Shown: positions 1 through 10,759 of the stretch, piece after piece
Layout of the letters: each line of letters begins with the position of its first letter
How positions within the stretch are numbered: the first letter of the stretch is position 1
Assembly (NCBI RefSeq): GCF_001659605.2
Contig: NC_035168.2
Location: 9,170,058-9,234,057 of the forward strand
Direction of reading: 5' to 3'
DNA from: Manihot esculenta
Taxonomy: Eukaryota > Streptophyta > Magnoliopsida > Malpighiales > Euphorbiaceae
Length of the DNA stretch: 64,000 bases
Made by a program: the position numbers and the translations under genes
Notes under the pieces: model-generated
Seen by the model: the letters and a program-made list of their open reading frames with translations, nothing else
Databases searched by the model: none
What the model was told of the DNA's origin: nothing

Positions 1-86
1 TCGGCCGCCGAATCTCAAGTTCGGCCGCCGAACATGGCATGCATGCGGAGGCACGTTCAGCTCCCGAATGTGGCCTGGCCAGCCAC

Positions 87-95
87 TATAAAATA
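87..95 (+). promoter_or_regulatory. TATA box of element A 5' LTR
   Basis: TATAAAATA lies just downstream of the GC-rich palindromes. The same TATA position is kept in the 3' LTR (7651-7658), in the reverse solo LTR (10395-10402, minus) and in both LTRs of element B (for example 34603-34610, minus). It should start genomic-length transcription about 30 bp downstream. Confidence 0.7.
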
Positions 96-868
96 GACCC
101 TTAGCCGAAATGGGCGAGCTTTCTCCCCATTTTCGGCCAAGGTCAGCCCTTCCGCCGTTCCTCACCAACTTTGAGTTCTTTCCTTCAAATCTTTCACGAT
201 TTTCACAAGTTTTCATCTTGTTTTGAAGATTTTCAAGTTTTGAGCGAGTTTTGGAGCTTTGAGGTTCAAGAACTCAAATCTCTCCCATCTTCGAGTTTAG
301 GTCGTCTCTCTCTCGATCTTTAAGAGGTAAGAGCCGATCTTAAGCTCATTGCATGTTTTAAGTAAGTTTTATGTAAGATCGATGAGGTAGAATGCATGTT
401 TAGCTTATAGTTAGGTTTATGAGCTTATGTTGTGATTTTGAGCAATGTGTTGTTGTTGTGTGTTGTAGTTGGGGTTTAAGATAGTTTGAAGCCCCTAGGA
501 GACAATGTATGTATATTTGCATGATTTGAATGAGTTTTATGCATGTTGGAATGAGAAGGGGGGGTTTTTGTGCAAAGGGAACCAAGTTTCTGCCCTTTGG
601 TAGAAACCAGGTTCGGCAGCCGAAGGACTTTCGGCCGCCGAACCTGCCTGGGAGGCAGGCCTTTCGGCTGCCGAAGTTGCCCCCGAAAAGAGACTTTCAT
701 CTCTGTCTGGGACTTTCGGCCGCCGAAGGTGCCGCCGAACCTGCCCTGTCTAGCCTTGCTTTGCATGTTTTTGCATGATTGTTTTGAGGTGTTTTAGGGG
801 GTTTTTGGGGGATGTTTGTAGAGTTATGTTCTAGTTGTTTGGTCCCTCATTTGAGTCCACCTGTGTAG

Positions 869-941
869 GTTCAGACCCGAGGAACCGAGGACCCCAGCAG
901 TGAGTTCAGCTGCTTCTGAGTCAGTAGAGCTTCAGCCAGAG
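869..941 (+). other. Candidate leader exon inside the LTR U5
   Basis: The segment is bounded on the left by an acceptor-like CTGTGTAG and on the right by a consensus donor, CAGAG/GTGAGTA. The same boundaries recur in the 3' LTR of A, in the solo LTR and in both LTRs of B despite divergence elsewhere. An upstream donor AAGAG/GTAAG lies at 321-330. A further acceptor, CTTTCAG, ends at 2194 just before the gag ATG. Splicing is inferred, not shown. Confidence 0.4.
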
Positions 942-1152
942 GTGAGTAGAATAAACCTTTATGTTTTAAAGCAAATGAATTATACAGTTGAGCATGTTCG
1001 TGCATCATGAATGCCATGTGATGAATTAGGTTGTTTGCATTAGAAATCACGAATATGTTGCATTGCATTTATGATGTTGATGTGGATTGGTTATTGAATG
1101 ATCCTTTAGTCCTCATATGATATGATGATGCTACGGCATGATATGGTATGGA

Positions 1153-1296
1153 AGTCTAGGTTGTACCCATTCTACGTCCCTGGCACTATGTAAGAGAAAG
1201 TCCAGGTTGTACCCATTCTACGTCCCTGGCACATTGGTATGCATGATATGTTATGTTAAGAGAAAGACCGGTTGTACCCATTCTACGTCCCGACAC
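1153..1296 (+). repeat. Three-copy hairpin repeat in LTR U5
   Basis: Three spaced copies of a unit of about 30 bp have the form CCAGG, then GTACCCATTCTACGTC, then CCTGG. The flanking 4-5 bases can pair. Copies differ in paired fashion (CCAGG/CCTGG versus CCGG/CCGG). Equivalent triplets occur in the solo LTR (about 9125-9280, minus) and in both B LTRs. Confidence 0.75.
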
Positions 1297-1944
1297 TTTG
1301 GAATGTAGAGGACTATTGGTGACAATACCATCCGAGATGTGATTTGTTGTGATGTGTTGCATTACATGATGGCATGAGATTTTAAATGTTGTTTTCTATT
1401 ATTCTGCTCACTGGGCTCTAGTAGCTCACCCCTTTTCCCTAATCCCCCAGGATTGCAGGTACGGGCTAGACAGAGAAGTCAAGAAGAGTAAAGTCTTGTA
1501 ATTGTAATAGTTAGAAAGTGGACATGATAAATTGTAAGATGATGTAAAGTTGAATAGTCATGTTACGTATAATGATATTGAGGATTAGAAGTTGTGCTTG
1601 GCCCTATGGATGTTGTTATCCCTTTTAATACATGATCTTAGATGTTTATGATGTGGATGTTTAACCAACTCAACACATGTTATGCCACCCATTGGGGGCA
1701 TTGATGAGATCCCACAGAGGGGTCAAGTTTATGATTATGACTATGTTCAGTGCATGCACAGGTTGAGTTTGGTGTATGATAGAATGTATGAAAGAAAAGT
1801 TTTAATTTTTATGTATATTGTTGATCATGTATGGGATTAAACAGGTTTACAGGTTACATGTTAGGCTTGCTACGGGTCCCGGCGGTCTTAAGCCGATCTG
1901 GATCCTAGCGCTGGTAGCGGTCCGATTTTCGGGTCGTTACAGAA

Positions 1945-1957
1945 TGGTATCAGAGCC
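1945..1957 (+). other. Primer-binding site of element A (initiator Met-tRNA type)
   Basis: TGGTATCAGAGCC begins three bases after the 5' LTR end. It matches the 3' end complement of plant initiator methionine tRNA, the usual primer for this class. Confidence 0.9.
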
Positions 1958-2202
1958 CTAGGTTCATATGGTCGGACCTAGAGTGTTGGGCTCATAGATG
2001 TTATAGAAGGTCAAGCACAATAGGAAGATCATGTCCACTAGGATAGGATGTGGAGTCCTGTCTTGCATGATGATGTGAAATGCCATGATTATATGCATGT
2101 GCATTAATGATATGTGATGTATGTGATGAGGGTTCATATGTGCCCACATGAACCATATGATGCTAATGTTTGCTTATTATGTGCTGCCTTTCAGAAAACA
2201 GG

Positions 2203-3975
2203 ATGAGAGGAACTCGTTGATCTGCACGATTGACTGGAGTGCCACCTGAGGATGAGGGCATGAGCGCCCGTCCTCCTACATTGCCTAGGGCAATGTCTAG
2301 TAGGTCTAACAGAGAAAGAGCAGTAAGAGACCCTAGAAGGTCTTTGGATCTGGGTAGGAGCAGATCAGTGAGGGGAACAGTTCAGGGAGGAATGTCAGAA
2401 GACATGGGGGATGATATGGATGTAGTGCAGAGGAGGGATGGCAGTCTGGGAGTTAGCATGTCAGAAGAGGGAATGGGAGAGTCCCAAGGAGGCATTCAGG
2501 CCTCAGGATTTGTTCAGCCACCCCACTACCCACACTTCTCACAAAATCCCGGGTATTCGATGGGAGGTACATCGGATTACCCTAGTTTCACCCCTTATCC
2601 CACACAGATACCATACCCACCCTACTACCCACCATATTCACAATACCCAATGTATCCACCCCTACCTTACTATCCAAATCCAGCAAACCCTACCTCAGAA
2701 AATGTTGCACCACCTCCACCACCTACAGAACCAGCAGCCCCAGTTGCTCAACCTCCTAGACCTAGCTCAGCCAGTGGGAGCAAGGTCAAGATGACCGACT
2801 ACATGAAACTGGGTGCTCCTCAGTATGAAAAAGGGGATGACCCATTTGTGTATCTTGAAAGGGTTAAGGTGATCACAGATGAGATTGGGGCTGATGACAA
2901 TAGAGCTATTCAGATGGCCGGGTTCACGCTTAAGTGCAAGAAGGCACGAGAGTGGTTCAAGAATTATGTGAACCCGAGAGTAGACAGCATGTCTTGGGAG
3001 GAGTTTGCAAACGAGTTTGCAGGATGGGCTTTCCCAGATAGTTCAAGGGAGCTGAAGATGATAGAGTTTGAGCAGTTGAGGCAGACCGATGATATGAATG
3101 TAGAGTTCACAGACAGATTCTTGGAGCTGTTGCCATTTGCAGGGCAAAACCTTGACACAGACCAGAAAAGGTCAAGGAGGTATATCATGAAACTCCACTC
3201 CAGATATTCCTCCTTGATCCAGTCAGCAGATAGGGAGAGCTTCCATGCCATAGTGGATATGGCCCGGAAAATGGAGGCCAGTGCCATCGTTCAGGGGTCA
3301 GTTAAGCAGTCAGTGGCACAACCTTCTGGTTCCAAGACCCCAGGCTCTTCTTCTCTGAGTGCAGCAGCTTCAGGTAGTAAAAAGTGGAGTAACACCACTA
3401 GGAAGCCCAAGAAGAACAAGTTTTGGAACAAGGTCAAGTCTAGTCTAGGACTAGGGAGTGGCTCGAGCTCTGGTGCGGATAATGCAGTTTGTGCAAAGTG
3501 TGGTAGGCCCCACAGGGGAGTTTGTCGGGCTGGGACAGCAGCCTGTTTCAGATGCGGGCAAGAGGGACACATGGCTCGGGAGTGTCCTAGGGCAGCTTTT
3601 GGAGCACAGTCTCAGCAGACGGCTTCAGGTAGTGTAGCGCAACCAGCAGCTCCAGCCACGACTCAGGCCAGTGGCAGAGGCAGAGGGAGAGGGTCAGCCT
3701 CTTCTTCAGCGGGTTTCAGAGGTGAAGGTCCATCAGCTCCAGCACGGATCTTCACAATGACTCAACAGGAGGCAGATGCATCTAACACCGTGGTGGCAGG
3801 TAACTTAGTCATTGGTTGTTCAGATGTGTATGCCTTGATGGACCCTGGTGCATCTCATTCTTTTATTGCTCCGAGAGTTGTCCAGAGTTTGGGGTTGATG
3901 ATCTCTGAGTTAGAGTGTCCTCTCTGGGTCAGTGGACCCAAGTGTGACCCATCAGTGGCAGAGTTAGTCTGCTAG
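2203..3975 (+). pseudogene. Element A gag and start of protease (pseudogene)
   Basis: The natural start is the ATG at 2203, just after an acceptor-like CTTTCAG. The sixth codon is a TGA (2218-2220) where element B has an arginine CGA. The frame then stays open until a TAG at 3973-3975, where B has a CAG glutamine codon. The product has a low-complexity Pro/Tyr-rich N-terminal third, a capsid-like region (about residues 190-360 from 2203), a short CX2CX3H knuckle, and a classic CCHC knuckle, CFRCGQEGHMAREC, near residue 447. The aspartic protease motif DPGASHSF is near residue 547, with Pro where DTG or DSG is usual. The role is assembly of virus-like particles and polyprotein cleavage. Both stops fit C-to-T change at methylatable cytosines. 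Confidence 0.9.
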
Positions 3976-6900
3976 TGCAGTCCAGTCTTTGTTGAGGGAA
4001 GATGCCTTTCCGCCGACCTTGTGGTTCTAGACTTGACAGATTTTAACGTCATTCTAGGGATGGACTGGTTATCTACCCATGGTGCTACCTTGGACTGCAG
4101 GGACAAGGTAGTCAGGTTCAGAGGTCAGGATGGGTCAGAGGTTGTCTTCAGGGGAGACAGGAGGGGTACACCTAGAGGTCTGATATCAGCTCTTCAGGCT
4201 CGTAGGTTTCTTAGGAAGGGATGTCAGGGGTATTTGGCTCATGTGAGAGAGCTTAGCAGTCAGGTTAGAGAACCCGCCTCGGTGCCAGTGGTTAGAGAGT
4301 TTCTAGACGTCTTCCCAGACGAACTGCCAGGTTTACCACCTGCTAGGGAGATAGAGTTCGAGATAGAACTGATGCTTGGAACCCGACTGATCTCTATCCC
4401 TCCCTACAAGATGGCTCCAGCTGAGTTGAAGGAATTGAAAGAACAGTTGCAAGAGCTGGTAGAAAAGGGCTTCATCCGACCGAGCACTTCACCTTGGGGT
4501 GCACCAGTTTTGTTTGTGAGAAAGAAGGATGGATCCCTTAGGTTTTGTATCGACTACAGGCAGTTGAACAAAGTCACTACCAAGAATAAATACCCATTGC
4601 CAAGGATCGACGATCTATTCGACCAGCTAGCAGGAGCGGGTTGTTTCTCCAAAATAGATCTGAGATCTGGGTATCATCAGCTGAGGATCAGAGAAGAAGA
4701 TGTGCCAAAGACAGCTTTCAGGACCAGATATGGGCATTTCGAGTTCCTTGTAATGCCGTTCGGGTTAACCAACGCCCCTGCTGCATTCATGGATCTCATG
4801 AACAGAGTGTTTAGCCAATACCTGGATCACTTTGTTATTGTCTTCATAGATGATATCTTAGTGTATTCCAGGAATGCAGAGGAGCATGCCCATCATCTGA
4901 GGTTGGTTCTGCAGACCTTGAGGGAACATGGCTTGTATGCCAAGTTCTCTAAGTGTGAGTTCTGGCTGAGGAGCATTTCTTTCTTGGGGCATATAGTGTT
5001 AGAGAATGGGATAGAGGTGGATCCCAAGAAGGTAGAAGCTGTGGCTAACTGGCCTAGACCCACTTCAGTGACGGAAATCAGGAGTTTCTTGGGTTTGGCA
5101 GGTTACTACAGGAGGTTCGTTCAGGACTTCTCGAAAATAGCAGCTCCTCTGACCAGGTTGACCAGGAAGAATCAAAAGTTTGTGTGGACCGACCAGTGCG
5201 AAGAGAGTTTTGAAGAGCTTAAGAAGAGGTTGACTTCAGCACCAGTGTTAGCTCTGCCATCTAGTGATGAGGACTTTACAGTCTTTTGTGATGCGTCCCG
5301 TGTGGGACTGGGTTGTGTACTAATGCAGAATGAGAGGGTGATTGCTTATGCTTCCAGGCAGCTGAAGAAGCATGAGTTGAATTACCCCACACATGACCTA
5401 GAGATGGCAGCAGTAATCTTTGCACTCAAGATGTGGAGGCACTACCTCTATGGGGTAAAATGTGAGATCTTTACAGATCATAAGAGCCTGCAGTACATCC
5501 TGAGTCAAAGAGATTTGAACTTGAGACAGAGGAGATGGGTAGAGCTGCTGAGTGACTATGATTGCAAGATTTAGTATCATCCGGGTAAGGCGAATGTTGT
5601 GGTAGACGCCCTAAGCCGGAAGTCACTAGGCAGTCTATCCCACATCACGGCAGAGAGGAGACCAGTGGTGAAGGATTTTTACAAGCTCGTTGATGAAGGT
5701 CTACAGTTGGAGTTGTCTGGTACAGGTGCTTTAGTGGCCCAGATGAGAGTGACACCCGTATTTCTGGAGCAAGTGGCTCAGAAACAGCATGAGGACCCAG
5801 AGTTAGTGAAGATTGCTAGGACTGTTTAGTCAGGCAAGGACAGTGAGTTCAGATTTGACAGTAAGGGGATCCTCCGCTATGGGAGTCGATTGTGTGTACC
5901 AGATGACATAGGGCGAAAAGGAGACATTATGAGAGAGGCTCATAATGCAAGATACAGCATTCATCCCGGAGCCACCAAGATGTATCAAGATTTGAAGAAA
6001 GTTTATTGGTGGCCAGCGATGAAGAAAGAAGTGGCACAGTTTGTGTCAGCCTGCGAAGTGTGTCAGAGGGTGAAGCTGGAACATCAAAAGCCGGCTGGAA
6101 TGCTTAACCCGCTATCTATTCCAGAGTGGAAATGGGAGAATATAGCTATGGACTTCGTAGTGGGGTTACCGGCGACGTCCAACAGATTGGACTCCATATG
6201 GGTGATTGTGGACAGACTCACCAAATCTGCTCACTTCATCCCTGTCAGGAGTGGCTATTCTGTGGACAAATTGGCGCAGGTGTATGTCGATGAGATCGTC
6301 AGACTGCATGGGGTTCCTGTTTCAATTGTGTCTGATAGAGGGCCCCAGTTCACCTCCAGGTTTTGGCGGAGTCTGCAGAATGCCATGGGTACTAGGTTGG
6401 ATTTTAGTACTGCCTTCCACCCCCAGACTGATGGACAGTCAGAAAGGACCATCCAGACTATCGAGGATATGCTCAGAATGTGTGTGCTGGACTTTGGCGG
6501 TTCTTGGAGGCAGCATCTACCTTTGGTGGAGTTTGCCTACAATAACAGCCATCATGCTAGCATCGGGATGGCTCCATATGAAGCTTTATATGGAAGGAAG
6601 TGCAGGTCACCTGTTTGCTGGGAAGAAGTTGGAGAAAAGGCCTTGGCAGGGCCTGAGCTAGTAGAGATTACCAGCAGGGTGGTACCCGTAATCAGAGAGA
6701 GGATCAAGACTGCTGCAAGCAGACAGAAGAGTTATGCAGACATCCGCAGACGGCAAGTAGAGTTTCAGGAGGGGGATCTGGTATTGCTCAAGGTGTCTCC
6801 AATGAAAGGAGTGGTTCGCTTTGGGAAGAAAGGTAAACTAGCCCCACGATACATCAGACCCTTTGAAATCTTGCAGAAGATTGGGAATGTGTCGTACAAG

Positions 6901-7185
6901 CTAGATTTGCCTGCTTCAATGACAAGAATCCATCCGGTTTTCCATGTTTCAATGTTGAGGAAGTTTGTGTCAGATCCGGGCAAGGTTCTTAGTGAGCCTG
7001 ATGTGGAGATCCAAGAGGATCTCACCTATGTTGAGCAGCCAGTACGGATCATAGACACCCAGATCAGAAAGCTAAGGAACAAGGAAATTCCGATGGTGAA
7101 AGTCCTGTGGAACCACCACAATATGAAAGAATGCACTTGGGAGATACGGGAGTCCATGCTCCAGCAATACCCTTATCTTTTCTAA
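3976..7185 (+). pseudogene. Element A pol: protease end, RT, RNase H, integrase, chromodomain (pseudogene)
   Basis: This continues the gag frame with no frameshift but with TAG stops at 5572-5574 and 5827-5829. The reverse transcriptase shows the [14 protein letters not shown] and MPFGLTNAP blocks and the catalytic FIDDILVYS near 4845. RNase H shows [14 protein letters not shown] and TDHKSLQYI. Integrase shows an HHCC zinc finger (HPGATKMYQDL to CEVCQRVK) and D, D and E residues in AMDFVVGLP, IVSDRGPQFTSRFW and DGQSERTIQTIED. The last 60 or so residues form a chromodomain ending in QQYPYLF, which in this group directs integration to heterochromatin. One further change, Ala to Val at VVVDALSRKS, also fits C-to-T decay. 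All coding blocks are otherwise intact. Confidence 0.92.
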
Positions 7186-7256
7186 GGTTAATTATTTGCG
7201 AGTTTTATGTGCTTTGTATGTATGTTATGTGTATGCCATGCTATGTGCTAGTTGAG

Positions 7257-7293
7257 GAACATTCGGGGACGAATGTTCTTAAGGGGGGGAGAA
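7257..7293 (+). other. Perfect hairpin and polypurine tract of element A
   Basis: GAACATTCG and CGAATGTTC form a perfect 9-bp stem with loop GGGA (7257-7278). Three bases later the polypurine tract AAGGGGGGGAGAA (7281-7293) directly abuts the 3' LTR. The tract primes plus-strand DNA synthesis. The hairpin is kept, slightly weakened, in element B. Confidence 0.85.
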
Positions 7294-8490
7294 TGTAATA
7301 CCCGGCTAGACTCCGGTATCGGAATTCCTACCGTCCGGTGGAATCTCGGATGTCGGAGACCTCTAGAAGGGTAAAACCATGTTTTCATAAAATGTTTTAA
7401 TGTTTTTTTATGGTTTTGAGCAAGATGGAAATGAGTTTTTGCATGGAAACAATCTTGGAGGAAACTCAGGTTCGGCCGCCGAAACTCAAAGTTCGGCCGC
7501 CGAACATGCATGCATTTCGGGTGAGCCTTAGGCCCCCGAAGGCATAAGTGAGGGAAGCCCAGGTTCAGCCGCCGAACCTCAAGTTTGGCCGCCGAACATG
7601 GCATGCATGCGGAGGCACGTTCGGCTCCCGAATGTGGCCTGGCCAGCCACTATAAAAGAGCCCTTTAGCCGAAATGGGTGAGCTTTCTCCCCATTTTCGG
7701 CCAAGGTGAGCCCTTCTGCCGTTCCTCACCAACTTTGAGTTCTTTCCTTCAAATCTTTCACGATTTTCACAAGTTTTCATCTTGTTTTGAAGATTTTCAA
7801 GTTTTGAGCGAGTTTTGGAGCTTTGAGGTTCAAGAACTCAAATCTCTCCCATCTTCGAGTTTAGGTCGTCTCTCTCTCGATCTTCAAGAGGTAAGAGCCG
7901 ATCTTAAGCTCATTGCATGTTTTAAGTAAGTTTTATGTAAGATCTATGAGGTAGAATGCATGTTTAGCTTATAGTTAGGTTTATGAGCTTATGTTGTGAT
8001 TTTGAGCAATGTGTTGTTGTTGTGTGTTGTAGTTGGGGTTTAAGATAGTTTGAAGCCCCTAGGAGACAATGTATGTATATTTGCATGATTTGAATGAGTT
8101 TTATGCATGTTGGAATGAGAAGGGGGGGTTTTTGTGCAAAGGGAACCAAGTTTCTGCCCTTTGGCAGAAACCAGGTTCGGCAGCCGAAGGACTTTCGGCC
8201 GCCGAACCTGCCTGGGAGGCAGGCCTTTCGGCTGCCGAAGTTGCCCCCGAAAAGAGACTTTCGTCTCTGTCTGGGACTTTCGGCCACCGAAGGTGCCGCC
8301 GAACCTGTCTGGGTTTCGGCTCTGGAGGGACTTTCGGCCGCCGAAGGTGCCGCTGAACCTGCCCTGTCCAGCCTTCCTTTGCATGTTTTTGCATGATTGT
8401 TTTGAGGTGTTTTAGGGGGATGTTTGTAGAGTTATGTTCTAGTTGTTTGGTCCCTCATTTGAGTCCACCTGTGTAGGTTCGGACCCGAGG
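7294..8490 (+). repeat. 3' LTR of element A, left part (interrupted)
   Basis: It starts TGTAATACCCGG right after the polypurine tract. It includes two palindrome clusters (about 7470-7600 and 8175-8355), the TATA box at 7651-7658 and the AAGAG/GTAAG donor-like site near 7890. It is cut at 8490 by the solo LTR; the sequence resumes at 10760 with a repeated CGAGG. Confidence 0.93.
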
Positions 8491-10759
8491 TGTAACGATC
8501 CGAAAATCGGACCGCTACCGGCGCTAGGATCCAGATCGGCTTAAGGCCGCTGGGACCCGTAGCAAGCCTGACATGCAACCTGTAAACCTGTTTAATCCCA
8601 TACATGATCAACAATCATACATAAAAATTTAAAACTTTTCTTTCATACATTCTATCATACACTAAACTCAACCTGTGCATGCACTGAACTTATACATAAT
8701 CATAAACTTGACCCCTCTGTGGGATCTCATCAATGCCCCCAATGGGGTGACATAACAAGTGTTGAGTTGGCTAAACATGGATATCAATAAACACTAAGAT
8801 CATGTATCAAAAGGGATTACAATATACTAGGGTCAAGCACACTTCTAACCTCAATATCATTACATTACATATCTATACATCATTATACAAACTGTCATGT
8901 CCACTTTCTAACTATTACATACATAAGACTTTATTACTCTCCTTGACTTCTCTGTCTAATCCCATACCTGCAAACCTGGGGAATTTGGGAGAGGGGTGAG
9001 CTACTAGAGCCCAGTGAGCAGAATAGTAAAGCATTTAAAACATATGATAACATGAAATGCATCACATCACAACTAATCATATCAAGGATGAACTTGTCAC
9101 CATTTAGCCCTCTACAAATTCCAATCATGCCAGGGGCGTAGTGCAAGCCACACCTGGTCTTTCTCTTATACATAACATAACATAACATACATAATCCATG
9201 ATGCCGGGGGCGTAGTGCAGGCCACTTCCGGTCTTTCTCTTACATAGTGCCAGGGGCGTAGTGCAGGCCACACCTGGACTTCCATATCATATCATCATGT
9301 CATAACATATGAGGGCTAATGGATCATTCAACATTCATCCACATCAACAACATATTATGCAATGCAAAATATTCGTGATTTCTAATGCAAGCATCCTAAA
9401 ATATCACATGGCATCCGTGATGCATGAACATGCTCAAAACTGATTTATTTATTTATTTAAAAGCATAAGAGTCATTCCACTCACCTCGGCTAGCTCTGAC
9501 ACTGACTGAAGCAGCTGACTCACTGCTGAGGTCCTCGGTTCCTTGGGTCCGAACCTACACAGGTGGACTCAAATGAGGGACCAAACAACTAGAACATAAC
9601 TCTAAAAACATCCCTCAAAAACCCCCTAAAACACCTCAAAACAATCATGTAAAAACATGCAAAGGAAGGCAGAACAGGGCAGGTTCAGCGGCACCTTCGG
9701 TGGCCGAACGTCCCTCCAGAGCCGAAACCCAAGCAGGTTCGGCGGCACCTTCGGCGGCTGAAAGTCCCAGACAGAGACGAAAGTCTCTTTTCGGGGGCAA
9801 CTTCGGCAGCCGAAAGGCCTGCCTCCCCAGCCATGTTCGGCGGCCGAAAGTTCCTTCGGCTGCCGAACCTGGTTTCTGCCAAAGGGCAGAAACTTGGCTC
9901 CTTCAAGCACATTTGCCTCCAAAACTTCCAATCATGCATTTAGCTCAACCAAAACACGCAAATATACATATATTGGCTCCTAGGGGCTTCAAACTAACTT
10001 AAACCCCAACTACAACACACAACAACAATACAAATCCAACATACATTGCTCAAAACATAACATTAACTCAAAAACCTAACTATGAGCTAAACATGCATTC
10101 TACCCCATAGATCTTGCATAAAACTTACTTTAAACATGAAATGAGCTTAAGATCGGCTCTTACCTCTTGAAGATCGAGAGAGAGACGTCCTAAACTCGGA
10201 GGTGGGAGATTTTGAGTTCTTGAACCTCAAAGCTCCAAAACTTGCTTTAAACTCGAAAATCTTCAAAACAACGTAAAAACTTGTGAAAATCTTGAAATAT
10301 TTGAAGGAAAGAACTCAAGAATGGTGAGGAACGGCGGAAGGGCTCACCTTGGCCGAAAATGGGGAGAAATCTCGCCCATTTCGGCTAAGGGGCTCTTTTA
10401 TAGTGGCTGGCCAGGCCACATTCGGGAGCCGAACGTGCCCCCGCATGCATACCATGTTCGGCGGCCGAACTTGAGGTTCGGCGGCCGAACCTGGGCTTCC
10501 CTCACTTATGCCTTCGGGGGCCTAAGGCTCACCCGAAAAGCATGCATGTTCGGCGGCCGAACTTTGAGTTTCAGCGGCCGAACCTGAGTTTCCTCCAAGG
10601 GTGTTTTTATTCTAAAAACTCATTTCCTCTTTACTTAAAATCATCAAAAACATTAAAACATTTCATGAAAACATGGTTTTACCCTTCTAGAGGTCTCCGA
10701 CATCCGAAATTCCACCGGACGGTAGGAATTCCGATACCGGAGTCTAGCCGGGTATTACA
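8491..10759 (-). mobile_element. Solo LTR of a related chromovirus, inserted in reverse inside the 3' LTR of element A
   Basis: On the plus strand it begins TGTAACGATCCG and ends GGGTATTACA, so on the minus strand it is a complete LTR of 2269 bp. The 5-bp duplication CGAGG (8486-8490 and 10760-10764) marks the insertion, and the uninterrupted 5' LTR of A shows the empty site with one CGAGG. There is no internal region, so this is the product of LTR-LTR recombination after insertion. It carries the same landmarks as A (minus-strand TATA at 10395-10402, palindromes, hairpin triplet, splice-like signals) but differs clearly in sequence, for example in the hairpin loops, so it belongs to a sister subfamily. 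Confidence 0.93.

Larger units (their letters stand above)
1..1941 (+). repeat. 5' LTR of element A (5' truncated by window edge)
   Basis: It matches the 3' LTR from about 7565 onward and ends in TTACA three bases before the primer-binding site. The U3 part has palindromes of the type TTCGGCCGCCGAA and a TATA box at 87-95. A very long R/U5 of about 1.8 kb follows. A second palindrome cluster lies at about 613-740, where this LTR has one fewer tandem unit (about 46 bp) than the 3' LTR. Confidence 0.93.

Noticed and set aside
530..797. Several overlapping short frames in the LTRs rich in FGRRTCLGGRPF / SAAE-type residues, repeated at 8.1, 9.7, 26.3 and 33.9 kb
   Set aside because: They are translations of the GC-rich palindromes in LTR U5 in several frames on both strands. 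None has a consistent start or family, so they are not genes.
6206..6661. 151-residue frame overlapping element A integrase, and other shadows such as 28127-28324
   Set aside because: Other-frame or antisense reading of the integrase gene, with no independent support.
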